Positions 44,817 to 53,251 of a DNA stretch of 64,000 bases are shown one piece after another (position 1 is the stretch's first letter; each line of letters starts with the position of its first letter). The position numbers and the translations under genes are program-made. Source of the DNA: Mariniflexile sp. AS56 (GTDB taxonomy: Bacteria > Bacteroidota > Bacteroidia > Flavobacteriales > Flavobacteriaceae); NCBI RefSeq assembly GCF_030552475.1, contig NZ_JAUPED010000014.1, positions 1 through 64,000 of the forward strand, in the 5' to 3' direction. The notes below the pieces were generated by a model. The model searched no databases, was not told the DNA's origin, and saw only the letters and a list, made by a program, of their open reading frames with translations.

Positions 44817-46820
44817 CTAATATTTTAAAAGTGATTTTAATTCGGTTTCAAATCTAGTTTTAGGAAGATACTGTGCTTCTAATTGAGCCGCAAAAGGGAT
44901 TGGTGTTTCTAAGCCTCCCACGCGCTTTACAGGTGCGTCTAAATACTCAAAACAATGCTCCATGATTAATGCTGAAATGTCACTAGCAATGCCTCCAAAC
45001 AAACTATCTTCATGAAAAACAATCGCTCTCCCTGTTTTTTTAACCGAGGCATAAATAGCTTCAGTATCTAGTGGTTGAAGCGTTCTTAAATCAATCAGGT
45101 CTGCTTCAATTTCGGTGTTATTATCTAAAGTCTCTAAAGCCCAGTGAACCGCAGCGCCATAGCTAACAATAGTAATGGCGCTACCCTCACGAATTAGCGA
45201 TGCTTTTCCGAAAGGAAGCGTATAATAATCAACAGGAACCTCTTGACGAATGGTACGATATAAACCTTTATGTTCAAAAAACAATACAGGATTCGGGTCG
45301 TTAATCGCTGTATTCAACAAGCCTTTGGCATCATACGGAAATGCAGGATACACCACTTTTAAACCAGGCGTTTTAGTAAACCATGCTTCGTTAGTTTGTG
45401 AGTGAAATGGTCCTGCGGCAACACCGCCACCACAAGGCATTCTTAAAACCACATCGGCATTTTGGCCCCAGCGGTAATATGACTTTGCTAAATAATTCAC
45501 CACAGGATTAAAACCTGAACTTACAAAATCGGCGAATTGCAACTCAACAACACTTTTTATGCCTGCTATTGAAAGTCCCATAGCAGTTTCTATAATGGCC
45601 GATTCACAAATAGGCGTATTGCGTACTCGGTCTTTACCAAACTGTTCTACAAAACCTTCTGTAATTTTAAAAGCACCACCGTATTCGGCAATGTCTTGCC
45701 CCATAATAACGAGGTCTTGGTTTCGCTCCATACTTTGCTTTAAACTGTCTGAAATCGCATCAATGAAACGTACATCCTTCAATTCTGAATTATTTTCAAT
45801 GTCTTGATATATAAATTCTTGAAATACATCACTTAACTCAGTAGTTTCATTAGGAATAATAGCTTCTTCCGCAAAAGCGCTATTTAAATGTTCGTTAATT
45901 TCATTGATAATATCCTCTTTTAACTGCGCATCTTCCTGATCGGTTAAAATATCTTGTCCTTTTAAAAACTGTTCAAAATTTACTACAGGATCTTTTAGTG
46001 CCCAAGTATCCATTAAGTCTTGAGGCACATATTTTGTACCACTGGCCTCTTCATGTCCACGCATTCTAAAGGTTTTAAATTCTAGTAAAACGGGTCTCGG
46101 GTTGTTACGAACACTTGCTGCAATGTCACTTATTTTTGTATAAACTTCAATGATGTTATTGCCATCTATAATATGCGATTCCATGCCGTAGCCCATGCCT
46201 TTATCGGCAATGTTTTGGCAATTATACTGTTCATTTGTGGGGGTTGAAAGTCCGTAGCCATTATTTTCCACACAAAAAAGCACGGGTAATTGCCATACGG
46301 AAGCCACATTTAATGCTTCATGAAAATCGCCTTCACTCGTACCACCTTCACCGGTAAACACCGCCGTAACTTGGTTGGAATTTTTCAATTTTGAAGCCAA
46401 TGCAATACCATCGGCAACACCTAATTGCGGACCCAAATGCGAAATCATGCCCACAATATTGAAGTCTTGTGTACCAAAATGAAAGGATCGATCTCTACCT
46501 TTTGTGAATCCAGAAGCTTTACCTTGCCATTGTGCAAACAGTCTTTTTAACGGAATGTCGCGGGTTGTAAAAACACCCAAATTGCGGTGCATAGGTAAAA
46601 TATAGTCGTTTTTATGAAGCGCCATAGTAACACCAACCGCAATAGCTTCCTGCCCAATACCTGAAAACCATTTACTTATTTTTCCTTGACGCAGAAGAAT
46701 AAGCATTTTTTCTTCTACCAATCGGGGCTTTAAAATAGCCTTGTATAAACTCAATAAAGTGTTAGAATCTAATTGATTATGACTAAAATCAATATTCGTG
46801 AAAGCTGCATTCTGATTCAT
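44817..46820 (-). CDS. Fused alpha-ketoacid dehydrogenase E1 component, alpha and beta subunits
   Basis: Residues about 1-320 are the E1 alpha subunit, with the thiamine-diphosphate motif from GEGGTSEGDFHEALNVA to ENNGYGLSTP and FRMRGHEEASGTKY. Residues about 340-670 are the E1 beta subunit, with MGQDIAEYGGAFKITEGFVE and RIPCGGG-like MPCGGGVAAG. The fused form is normal in Bacteroidota and belongs to the branched-chain/pyruvate E1 type, decarboxylating 2-oxo acids for an E2 partner encoded elsewhere. I chose ATG 46820 (MNQNAAFTNIDFS); ATG 46859 would add a hydrophobic stretch not expected in a cytoplasmic enzyme. Confidence 0.92.
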   Translation of the reverse strand: MNQNAAFTNIDFSHNQLDSNTLLSLYKAILKPRLVEEKMLILLRQGKISKWFSGIGQEAIAVGVTMALHKNDYILPMHRNLGVFTTRDIPLKRLFAQWQGKASGFTKGRDRSFHFGTQDFNIVGMISHLGPQLGVADGIALASKLKNSNQVTAVFTGEGGTSEGDFHEALNVASVWQLPVLFCVENNGYGLSTPTNEQYNCQNIADKGMGYGMESHIIDGNNIIEVYTKISDIAASVRNNPRPVLLEFKTFRMRGHEEASGTKYVPQDLMDTWALKDPVVNFEQFLKGQDILTDQEDAQLKEDIINEINEHLNSAFAEEAIIPNETTELSDVFQEFIYQDIENNSELKDVRFIDAISDSLKQSMERNQDLVIMGQDIAEYGGAFKITEGFVEQFGKDRVRNTPICESAIIETAMGLSIAGIKSVVELQFADFVSSGFNPVVNYLAKSYYRWGQNADVVLRMPCGGGVAAGPFHSQTNEAWFTKTPGLKVVYPAFPYDAKGLLNTAINDPNPVLFFEHKGLYRTIRQEVPVDYYTLPFGKASLIREGSAITIVSYGAAVHWALETLDNNTEIEADLIDLRTLQPLDTEAIYASVKKTGRAIVFHEDSLFGGIASDISALIMEHCFEYLDAPVKRVGGLETPIPFAAQLEAQYLPKTRFETELKSLLKY

Positions 46821-46881
46821 AAATTGGGAATTTAATAGAATCAAAGATAGCATTTTCAATTATAAAGTAAACTGAATTACA

Positions 46882-46915
46882 TTGTCCGAATTTTTACAAT
46901 GTTTTTGTACATTTG
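46882..46915 (+). promoter_or_regulatory. Promoter with TTG and TACATTTG elements
   Basis: TTG at 46882-46884 and TACATTTG at 46908-46915 are separated by 23 bp, close to Bacteroidota spacing. The -7 element lies 27 bp upstream of the 2OG-Fe(II) oxygenase start codon. Confidence 0.6.
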
Positions 46916-46942
46916 TTATAGAACAATCTAAAATGATTCCAC

Positions 46943-47893
46943 ATGAATATGATACCAAGTGTAGATTTAAGTGATTTTATATCTGGCGACTCTGTTAAAA
47001 AACAACAATTTGTAGACGCTATTGGAAAGGCTTATGAAGAAATCGGGTTTGTAGCACTAAGAGGTCATTTTTTAAATGATACATTAGTTGAAACTTTATA
47101 CAGTGAAGTAAAGAACTTTTTCGAATTGCCTGTCGAAAAAAAGCGCAAGTACGAAATACCCGGTATTGGTGGACAACGCGGCTATGTTTCTTTTGGAAAA
47201 GAAAGCGCTAAAGGCAAAAAAGAAGGCGATTTAAAAGAGTTTTGGCATTTTGGACAGTACGTTGATGATAACCCGAAATTAGAAGCAGAATACCCCGCAA
47301 ACGTTATGGTTGAGGAATTACCTGAATTTAATAAAGTAGGGAAAGAAACCTATAAAATGCTTGAAAAAACAGCTAAATATGTATTACGCGCTCTCGCTTT
47401 ACATTTAGGTTTGGAAGAGACGTATTTTGATAATTATATACACAATGGGAATTCTATTTTAAGACCCATACATTACCCACCAATTACCGAAGAACCTAAA
47501 GAAGCTGTACGAGCAGCAGCACATGGTGATATTAATTTAATCACCTTACTCATGGGAGCTCAAGGTCGTGGGTTGCAAGTACAAAACCATAAAGGTGAAT
47601 GGATAGATGCCATTGCAGAGCCTGATGAGTTAATGATAAATGTTGGTGATATGTTATCGAGACACACTAATAATAAGCTTAAATCGACTATTCATCGCGT
47701 TATTAATCCGCCAAAAGAACTTTGGGGTACTTCACGTTATTCCATTCCGTTTTTTATGCACCCCATAAGCGATATGAAACTAGATGTTTTAGATGGTTGC
47801 ATCGATGAAAGGAACCCGAAAGGTTTTGAGGATATCACGGCTGGTGAATTTTTAACAGAACGTTTAATTGAATTAGGACTTATTAAGAAATGA
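46943..47893 (+). CDS. Isopenicillin N synthase-like 2-oxoglutarate/Fe(II) oxygenase
   Basis: The double-stranded beta-helix oxygenase has an N-terminal DIOX_N region (VDLSDFISGDSV to YEEIGFVALRGH). The Fe(II) ligands are HGD (AAHGDINLITLL) and the distal His in STIHRVINPP. The 2-oxoglutarate-binding RxS is RYSIPFF. FGKESAKGKKEGDLKEFWHF is typical of the bacterial group. The enzyme is cytoplasmic; its substrate is unknown. It is divergent from the E1 dehydrogenase gene and could be read through into the SUI1 gene 69 bp downstream. Confidence 0.9.
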   Translation: MNMIPSVDLSDFISGDSVKKQQFVDAIGKAYEEIGFVALRGHFLNDTLVETLYSEVKNFFELPVEKKRKYEIPGIGGQRGYVSFGKESAKGKKEGDLKEFWHFGQYVDDNPKLEAEYPANVMVEELPEFNKVGKETYKMLEKTAKYVLRALALHLGLEETYFDNYIHNGNSILRPIHYPPITEEPKEAVRAAAHGDINLITLLMGAQGRGLQVQNHKGEWIDAIAEPDELMINVGDMLSRHTNNKLKSTIHRVINPPKELWGTSRYSIPFFMHPISDMKLDVLDGCIDERNPKGFEDITAGEFLTERLIELGLIKK

Positions 47894-47962
47894 TTTTACA
47901 GTTTTTAGTCTAAGTCGTTGTATACGGACTGAAAAACTGGAAATGAATACTAAAAAAAACAA

Positions 47963-48292
47963 ATGGATTTACAAGATCAATTAAAAAATCTGTTCCCAGA
48001 TCACAAAGAAGAAGAACCTACAGTCGATACTGAAAGTACTTCAAAAATTTGGATGCAAGACGACCCCATTCTTTGTAAATATGAAAAACGCAAAGGTAAG
48101 CCCATTACTATTTTAGAAGGGTACACAGGCGCTACTGAAGATTTTAAAATTTTAGCAAAAGAAATTAAAACCAAACTAAGTGTTGGAGGTAGTTTTAAAG
48201 ATGATAAAATTATTATTCAAGGCGATTATCGTGATAAAATCATGAAAATGCTAAAAGACAAAGGGTTTAACGTAAAACGCGTAGGCGGTTAA
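47963..48292 (+). CDS. SUI1/eIF1-like translation initiation factor (YciH family)
   Basis: The C-terminal 65 residues form a SUI1 domain: KRKGKPITILEGYTGATEDF, AKEIKTKLSVGGSFKDD and IIIQGDYRDKIMKMLKDKGF. The N-terminal 40 residues are acidic and unstructured. Bacterial YciH/SUI1 proteins bind the 30S subunit and increase start-codon fidelity or aid stress adaptation. It is the first of four close genes (gaps of 4 bp, an 11-bp overlap, 12 bp), which suggests a single transcript with the DUF1835 gene. Confidence 0.93.
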   Translation: MDLQDQLKNLFPDHKEEEPTVDTESTSKIWMQDDPILCKYEKRKGKPITILEGYTGATEDFKILAKEIKTKLSVGGSFKDDKIIIQGDYRDKIMKMLKDKGFNVKRVGG

Positions 48293-48296
48293 TATT

Positions 48297-49238
48297 ATGA
48301 GCAAGCATCCGCTTCACATCACCAATGGTTCTGTTTTAACCAAGCGCCTCGACGAACTAAATATTGAAGGGGATATACTTACATGGCAAGAAATGCTGTG
48401 TGAAGGACCTACTGTAGAGCAGGTGTATTCCGATGAATTTTTGAAACTTAGAAAAGACTTTTTTAGTTCATTTTATGATATTACGCTCGTAACATCTGAA
48501 ATTAAATTAGAATTAAATAAGTTAGATGCCACCGAAAAATATTCTGAAATAGTACTTTGGTTTGAGTATGATTTGTTTTGTCATATCAACATGATTGCTA
48601 TAATAAGTCTTTTACATCAGAAAGGAATAAACCTACCACTCTATTTGGTTTGCAGTGGTAAAGTGGAACGAAACAAGAATTTAAAAGGTTTAGCAGAACT
48701 TAATTCGGGTCAATTGCTAAAACATTTTAGAGACAAAGTAGCACTTTTACCAGAAGATATTGAAATGGCTATGAGTGCATGGAGTATTTACTGTGGTACA
48801 GACCATAATTTACTAAAACCTCTTATTATAGAAAAATCGTCGTTTAAATATTTAAGCAATTGTTTAAAAGCACATTTAGAACGCTTTCCTAAAACGAAAG
48901 ATGGTTTAAATGTGATGGAACGCAATATCTTGGAAATAGTTAGAGATAACAGCATTAAATCCAAGCACCACTTGTTGGGTTATGCGCTTAATTACCAAGG
49001 TTACTATGGTTATTCCGACTTGCAGGTTTCTAGAATTATAGAAAAACTAACCCTCTTTTTCACAGAAGAAGAAAACCTCATTAAATTAAATAGAAAAGGT
49101 CACGAAGCTTTACTGGCTAAACATAATTTTGCTTTAGAAATTAATAACGCCATGACTTATGGAGGTGCCTTTAAATTCGATTTTCAATTTAATAAAAATG
49201 AAAATAAATTAATAAAAACGATATATAATGCCAATTAA
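48297..49238 (+). CDS. DUF1835 domain-containing protein
   Basis: The N-terminal domain (about 1-130) has the DUF1835 pattern HITNGSVLTKRLDELNIEGD, then ILTWQEMLCEGP and EIVLWFEYDLFCHINMIAII. The C-terminal half is mostly helical with a DUF3658-like winged segment (about 190-300). The domain has a Rossmann-like core and is of unknown function. In this operon it follows the SUI1 gene by 4 bp and overlaps the nucleoside phosphorylase gene by 11 bp. A role connected with nucleotides or translation is only a guess from context. Confidence 0.85.
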   Translation: MSKHPLHITNGSVLTKRLDELNIEGDILTWQEMLCEGPTVEQVYSDEFLKLRKDFFSSFYDITLVTSEIKLELNKLDATEKYSEIVLWFEYDLFCHINMIAIISLLHQKGINLPLYLVCSGKVERNKNLKGLAELNSGQLLKHFRDKVALLPEDIEMAMSAWSIYCGTDHNLLKPLIIEKSSFKYLSNCLKAHLERFPKTKDGLNVMERNILEIVRDNSIKSKHHLLGYALNYQGYYGYSDLQVSRIIEKLTLFFTEEENLIKLNRKGHEALLAKHNFALEINNAMTYGGAFKFDFQFNKNENKLIKTIYNAN

Positions 49239-50097
49239 AGAATCGGAATTGATACTAAACCCAGATGGTAGTGTTTACCATCTTAATTTAAAACCAGATC
49301 AAATTGCTGAAACCATCATTTTTGTGGGAGATCAAGATCGGGTTGGGCAAGTATCAAAACACTTTGATCGCATTGATTTTAAAACCCAGAAACGTGAATT
49401 CAAAACGCATACGGGTACTTTAAAGGGGCATCGCATTTCTGTTATTTCAACAGGCATTGGTCCCGATAATATTGATATTGTTGTAAATGAATTGGATGCA
49501 CTTTTCAATATTGATTTGGAAACAAAAACAATAAAAAAGGAATTAACAAGCCTTCAAATTATTAGAATTGGCACTTCAGGCTCTTTACAAAAGGATATTC
49601 CTGTCGATTCTTTTCTGTTAAGCACACACAGTCTCGATCTTAACGGTATGTTGCATGCTTATCAAGTAAACAGCATCAGCCATCCTGATATTGAAGATGC
49701 TTTTATAAAACATAGCAATTGGCACCCAAACAAATCACGCCCTTTGGTTATAGCGAACAGTAAACTACTTGAAACCAAATTGGAAAGCAGTACCATGCAT
49801 AAAGGACTAACGGCTACTGCGGGTGGTTTTTACGGTCCTCAAGGACGTGTGTTACGCTTACCAATCCAAGATGCGGAGTTAAACACTAAAATGGATAACT
49901 TTAATTTTAACGGTATGCGTGTTACAAATTTAGAAATGGAAACATCGGCCATTTATGGGCTTTCAAAACTGTTAGGTCATCATGCGCTATCATTAAACGC
50001 GATTGTTGCTAATAGAGCCGACGGTACTTTTAGTAAAAATCCTTTAGAAACTGTAGAAAAACTTATAACTTATACTCTAAATAAAGTTTTTGAATAA
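49228..50097 (+). CDS. Nucleoside phosphorylase
   Basis: The PNP/UDP phosphorylase fold is evident in FVGDQDRVGQVSKHFDRIDF, the phosphate-binding GIGPDNIDIVVNELDAL, RIGTSGSLQKDIPVDSFLLS and the catalytic end NLEMETSAIYGLSKLLGHHA. The GxGxxN-like and EMET motifs fit the uridine/purine phosphorylase family, which cleaves nucleosides with phosphate. The protein is 289 residues long, somewhat longer than the E. coli enzymes. It overlaps the DUF1835 gene by 11 bp and precedes the solute-binding-like gene by 12 bp. Confidence 0.92.
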   Translation: MPIKESELILNPDGSVYHLNLKPDQIAETIIFVGDQDRVGQVSKHFDRIDFKTQKREFKTHTGTLKGHRISVISTGIGPDNIDIVVNELDALFNIDLETKTIKKELTSLQIIRIGTSGSLQKDIPVDSFLLSTHSLDLNGMLHAYQVNSISHPDIEDAFIKHSNWHPNKSRPLVIANSKLLETKLESSTMHKGLTATAGGFYGPQGRVLRLPIQDAELNTKMDNFNFNGMRVTNLEMETSAIYGLSKLLGHHALSLNAIVANRADGTFSKNPLETVEKLITYTLNKVFE

Positions 50098-50109
50098 ACC
50101 ATTCATTTT

Positions 50110-50964
50110 ATGAAACAAGTAAACATTGGTGGCGTACCAGAACATTTCAACTTAGCTTGGTATTTAACCTTAAAAAATGGGGAATACAAAGAAGAGCAAA
50201 TCAATTTACGATGGCAAGATTATCCTGATGGCACTGGCGCCATGTGTAAAGCGCTTCGAAACAAAGAAATTGATATTGCCGTTATACTCACTGAAGGTAT
50301 TATAAAAGATATTATTGATGGCAACCCTAGTAAAATTGTACAAACCTTTGTGCAAACACCTCTAAATTGGGGTATTCATGTAGCTAACAACTCGCCATAT
50401 AAAACCATTGAAGATTTAAAAGGAACAAAAGCAGCAATTAGTAGATATGGTTCTGGTTCTCATTTAATGGCTTACATCAATGCTGAAAATCATGGTTGGG
50501 ATTTAAAAACCGATTTAAATTTTGAGGTTATAAACGATTTGAGTGGCGCGATTGAAGGCTTAACAAATGGTTCTGCCGATTATTTTATGTGGGAGAAATT
50601 CACCACCAAACCTTTAGTAGATAATGGTACTTTTAGAAGAATAGGCAACTGCCCTACGCCTTGGCCTTGCTTTGTGATCGCAGTACGTGAAGATTTTATC
50701 GAAACTAATAAAGAAGATTTAGAGACCATTTTACGCATTATAAATAACACGACTTCAGAATTTAAAGATATACCGAGTATTGATAGAAACATTGCTAACC
50801 GGTATGAGCAGCAATTGGAAGATGTTCAAGAATGGTTAAGTATTACCGAGTGGTCTCAAAGTTTAATCGATAAAAAAACAGTGACCACCATTCAAAAAGA
50901 ATTGTTTGCTTTGGATATCATTCCAGAAATGGTTTCTTATGAAAAGTTAACACATGTACTTTAG
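50110..50964 (+). CDS. Cytoplasmic type 2 solute-binding-fold protein
   Basis: This 284-residue protein has the two-lobe solute-binding-protein fold: NIGGVPEHFNLAWYLTLKNG, DIAVILTEGIIKDIIDGN, YKTIEDLKGTKAAISRYGSG and NGSADYFMWEKFTTK. It resembles NMT1/THI5 and ABC-transporter substrate-binding proteins. It has no signal peptide or lipobox, and no permease or ATPase gene is near. It is therefore probably cytoplasmic and may be a sensor or an enzyme, as with MqnA/MqnD or THI5 that reuse this fold. It closes the SUI1-DUF1835-phosphorylase operon. Confidence 0.85.
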   Translation: MKQVNIGGVPEHFNLAWYLTLKNGEYKEEQINLRWQDYPDGTGAMCKALRNKEIDIAVILTEGIIKDIIDGNPSKIVQTFVQTPLNWGIHVANNSPYKTIEDLKGTKAAISRYGSGSHLMAYINAENHGWDLKTDLNFEVINDLSGAIEGLTNGSADYFMWEKFTTKPLVDNGTFRRIGNCPTPWPCFVIAVREDFIETNKEDLETILRIINNTTSEFKDIPSIDRNIANRYEQQLEDVQEWLSITEWSQSLIDKKTVTTIQKELFALDIIPEMVSYEKLTHVL

Positions 50965-51009
50965 TTGAGCGTCATTTGACAAAACTAATCAACAGAATAA
51001 CCTTCATTG

Positions 51010-51960
51010 ATGAAAATTAAACCATTTAGAATATCAATACTAGCTTTATTTATATTACTTCTATCTTGTAATACTAAAATTAAAGAGAATCTTAGCCTTG
51101 AAAGTCAATTAAATGAATTGATTAAAAACTTCGACGGCAATGCTCATTTATACGCAGAAAATCTTACAACTGGACAAGTCATAGATATTGAAGCAAGTAG
51201 TATTCATAATGCTGCAAGTGAAGCAAAACTTTACATTTTACTTACTTATGCTGAACAAGTTATTAGCGGCACTTTAGACCCTACCAGCCGAATAACACTA
51301 ACAGAAGAAGATAAAGTTTTAGGTTCCGGTGTGTTGCGTTTCGAAATACTAGGAAACCAAGTTTCACTATCCTTTGTTGCATACTTAATGATGTCTATTT
51401 CTGATAATGTTGCAACTAATATATTATTGAGGGAAGTTGGAGGGATAGAAGCTGTCGATAAATTTTTGAAAAAAATTGGTATTAATGATACCGAAGTAAA
51501 AGGCGAAGTTTTTAAAGGAGATTGGATTTCAACTTCAGCAAAGTCATTGGCAACTGCAGCTCAAATATTAGCACGACCAGAAAAATATGGCTATTCGAAA
51601 AAAGCAGCTGATTTATGCAAAAGCATTATGCTAAAACATTATGAGGATAATGGACTTGCTCGTCATTTGCCTTGGAGTCCATTTGTTGAAGAAGTGACAA
51701 CTATGAAAGCATTCGGAAAATACAAACCAATATACGCTGGTATTGAATTATACGGCAAAGCAGGATTTACGCCAGGTTATCGAGGAGATGTTGCTTATAT
51801 CAAAACATCTAAAAGTGAATATGTTATCGGACTAAAATGTATAAATGTAGATGATTCAAAACCGCTTAATTCGACGAATGCAGGATTTGAATTTTCAGCA
51901 GAAATTGGTAGACTTTTTTATGATTATTGGGGCAAAGATGGAATAGACAAAAGAGAATAA
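51010..51960 (+). CDS. Class A beta-lactamase-related serine hydrolase lipoprotein
   Basis: A lipoprotein signal (ISILALFILLLSC, lipobox Cys20) is followed by a penicillin-recognising fold: S70-x-x-K73 in NAASEAKLYILL, and SDN in SISDNVATNILLREVGG. The usual KTG motif is replaced by KAG (LYGKAGFTPGYRGD), a departure that would weaken beta-lactam binding. I start at ATG 51010; a TTG one codon earlier is not needed. The protein is probably periplasmic and could be a peptidase, carboxypeptidase-like protein or esterase rather than a resistance enzyme. It follows the operon by 45 bp. Confidence 0.85.
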   Translation: MKIKPFRISILALFILLLSCNTKIKENLSLESQLNELIKNFDGNAHLYAENLTTGQVIDIEASSIHNAASEAKLYILLTYAEQVISGTLDPTSRITLTEEDKVLGSGVLRFEILGNQVSLSFVAYLMMSISDNVATNILLREVGGIEAVDKFLKKIGINDTEVKGEVFKGDWISTSAKSLATAAQILARPEKYGYSKKAADLCKSIMLKHYEDNGLARHLPWSPFVEEVTTMKAFGKYKPIYAGIELYGKAGFTPGYRGDVAYIKTSKSEYVIGLKCINVDDSKPLNSTNAGFEFSAEIGRLFYDYWGKDGIDKRE

Positions 51961-52132
51961 AAACGAACGCACAACAATGTACATTAAAAATTATTAGTTT
52001 TACATTTATCAATGTAAGCAAACAAACACGCAACCCAGTAAAAACATAACCAATAAATGTTAATGTTAATCAAAATTACCACCTAAAAAATATTAAATAT
52101 TTACTTTTGAGTTTCAAAAATTAAACAAACAC

Positions 52133-53164
52133 ATGAAAAAACTACTATTACTAACAGCTGCTATTGCATTAATTGCTTGTAAAGAAGAACCTAAAGATTA
52201 TGTTACATTATCTGGAAAAATAACAGACAAGAGTAGTGACTCGGTTGTTGTGAGATCACGCACGTTTTCAAAAACAATTAAAGTGAATACAGATGGTACT
52301 TTTAGCGATACATTAAAAGTGGCAGCGGGTGTTTATAATTTTTATGATGGTAGTGAATCTACCAACCTATTTCTTAAAAATGGTTTCGATATTAACATTA
52401 CTGTCGATACTAAAGAGTTTGATGAGTCTGTAAAATACACAGGCTTAGGTTCAGAACACAGTAGTTTTTTGGCTAAAAATAGTTTAATGCAAGAAAAACT
52501 TTTAGATATTGATGCTTTAAGTAATTTGGATATGACTGGTTTGGATGCTAAATTCAATGAAATAAAAACGAGTTTAACGGAGTTTTATAATGCCAATAAA
52601 GATATTGATAGTTCTATAATTAATGGATTATCTAAAAATATAGACCCGATGTTGAATTACTATAAAGGCTATATATCTGAATCTATTGCCTTAAAAACAG
52701 AGTTAGCAAAAGGATCGCCATCACCAACTTTTAAAGATTATGAAAACTATAAAGGTGGTAAAACATCTTTATCAGATTTAAAAGGAAAATATGTGTATGT
52801 GGATGTTTGGGCTACTTGGTGTGGACCATGTAAAGTAGAAATACCCTCATTAAAAGCCTTAGAAAAACAATATCACGGAAAAAACATTCAATTTGTGAGC
52901 TTATCTATTGATGATGATAGAAGTCATGGTAATTCTTGGGATAAAGCACGTGCCGATTGGAAGGCTATGATTGCCGACAAAAACTTAGGTGGGATTCAAC
53001 TTTTTGCTCCAAACGGATGGCAATCGCAGTTTGTGGTAGATTACAAAGTAAAAGGGATTCCTAGGTTTATTTTAATAGACCCAAATGGGAATGTGGTAAC
53101 ACCAGATGCTCCAAGACCATCAGACCCAAGTTTAACAGAATTATTTACTTCATTAAATATTTAG
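52133..53164 (+). CDS. TlpA-like thioredoxin lipoprotein
   Basis: A lipoprotein signal (LLLLTAAIALIAC) is followed by a DUF4369-like N-terminal domain (about 20-130) with beta-rich LSGKITDKSSDSVVVRSRTF. The C-terminal thioredoxin domain (about 200-343) has the redox motif WATWCGPCKVEIPSLK (CGPC), and the cis-proline region VKGIPRFILIDPNGNVV. Such proteins act in the periplasm as thiol-disulfide reductants, for example in cytochrome maturation or oxidative protection. The gene is monocistronic and ends 40 bp before a strong terminator hairpin. Confidence 0.92.
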   Translation: MKKLLLLTAAIALIACKEEPKDYVTLSGKITDKSSDSVVVRSRTFSKTIKVNTDGTFSDTLKVAAGVYNFYDGSESTNLFLKNGFDINITVDTKEFDESVKYTGLGSEHSSFLAKNSLMQEKLLDIDALSNLDMTGLDAKFNEIKTSLTEFYNANKDIDSSIINGLSKNIDPMLNYYKGYISESIALKTELAKGSPSPTFKDYENYKGGKTSLSDLKGKYVYVDVWATWCGPCKVEIPSLKALEKQYHGKNIQFVSLSIDDDRSHGNSWDKARADWKAMIADKNLGGIQLFAPNGWQSQFVVDYKVKGIPRFILIDPNGNVVTPDAPRPSDPSLTELFTSLNI

Positions 53165-53203
53165 ACTACTTAATATAAAACATAGCCTTGCGAGGTTAAA
53201 ATT

Positions 53204-53247
53204 AAGCCACGAATACACTAATAGAATTGTGTGTTCGTGGCTTTTTT
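53204..53247. terminator. Bidirectional terminator between TlpA-like and nnr genes
   Basis: The 15-bp stem AAGCCACGAATACAC (53204-53218) pairs with GTGTGTTCGTGGCTT (53229-53243) with one T-G wobble. A T tract follows on the + strand and an A/T tract on the other. It sits between two convergent genes. Confidence 0.88.
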
Positions 53248-53251
53248 AATT

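Noticed and set aside
51007-51009. TTG start for the beta-lactamase-like protein
   Set aside because: ATG directly follows and gives a normal lipoprotein signal.
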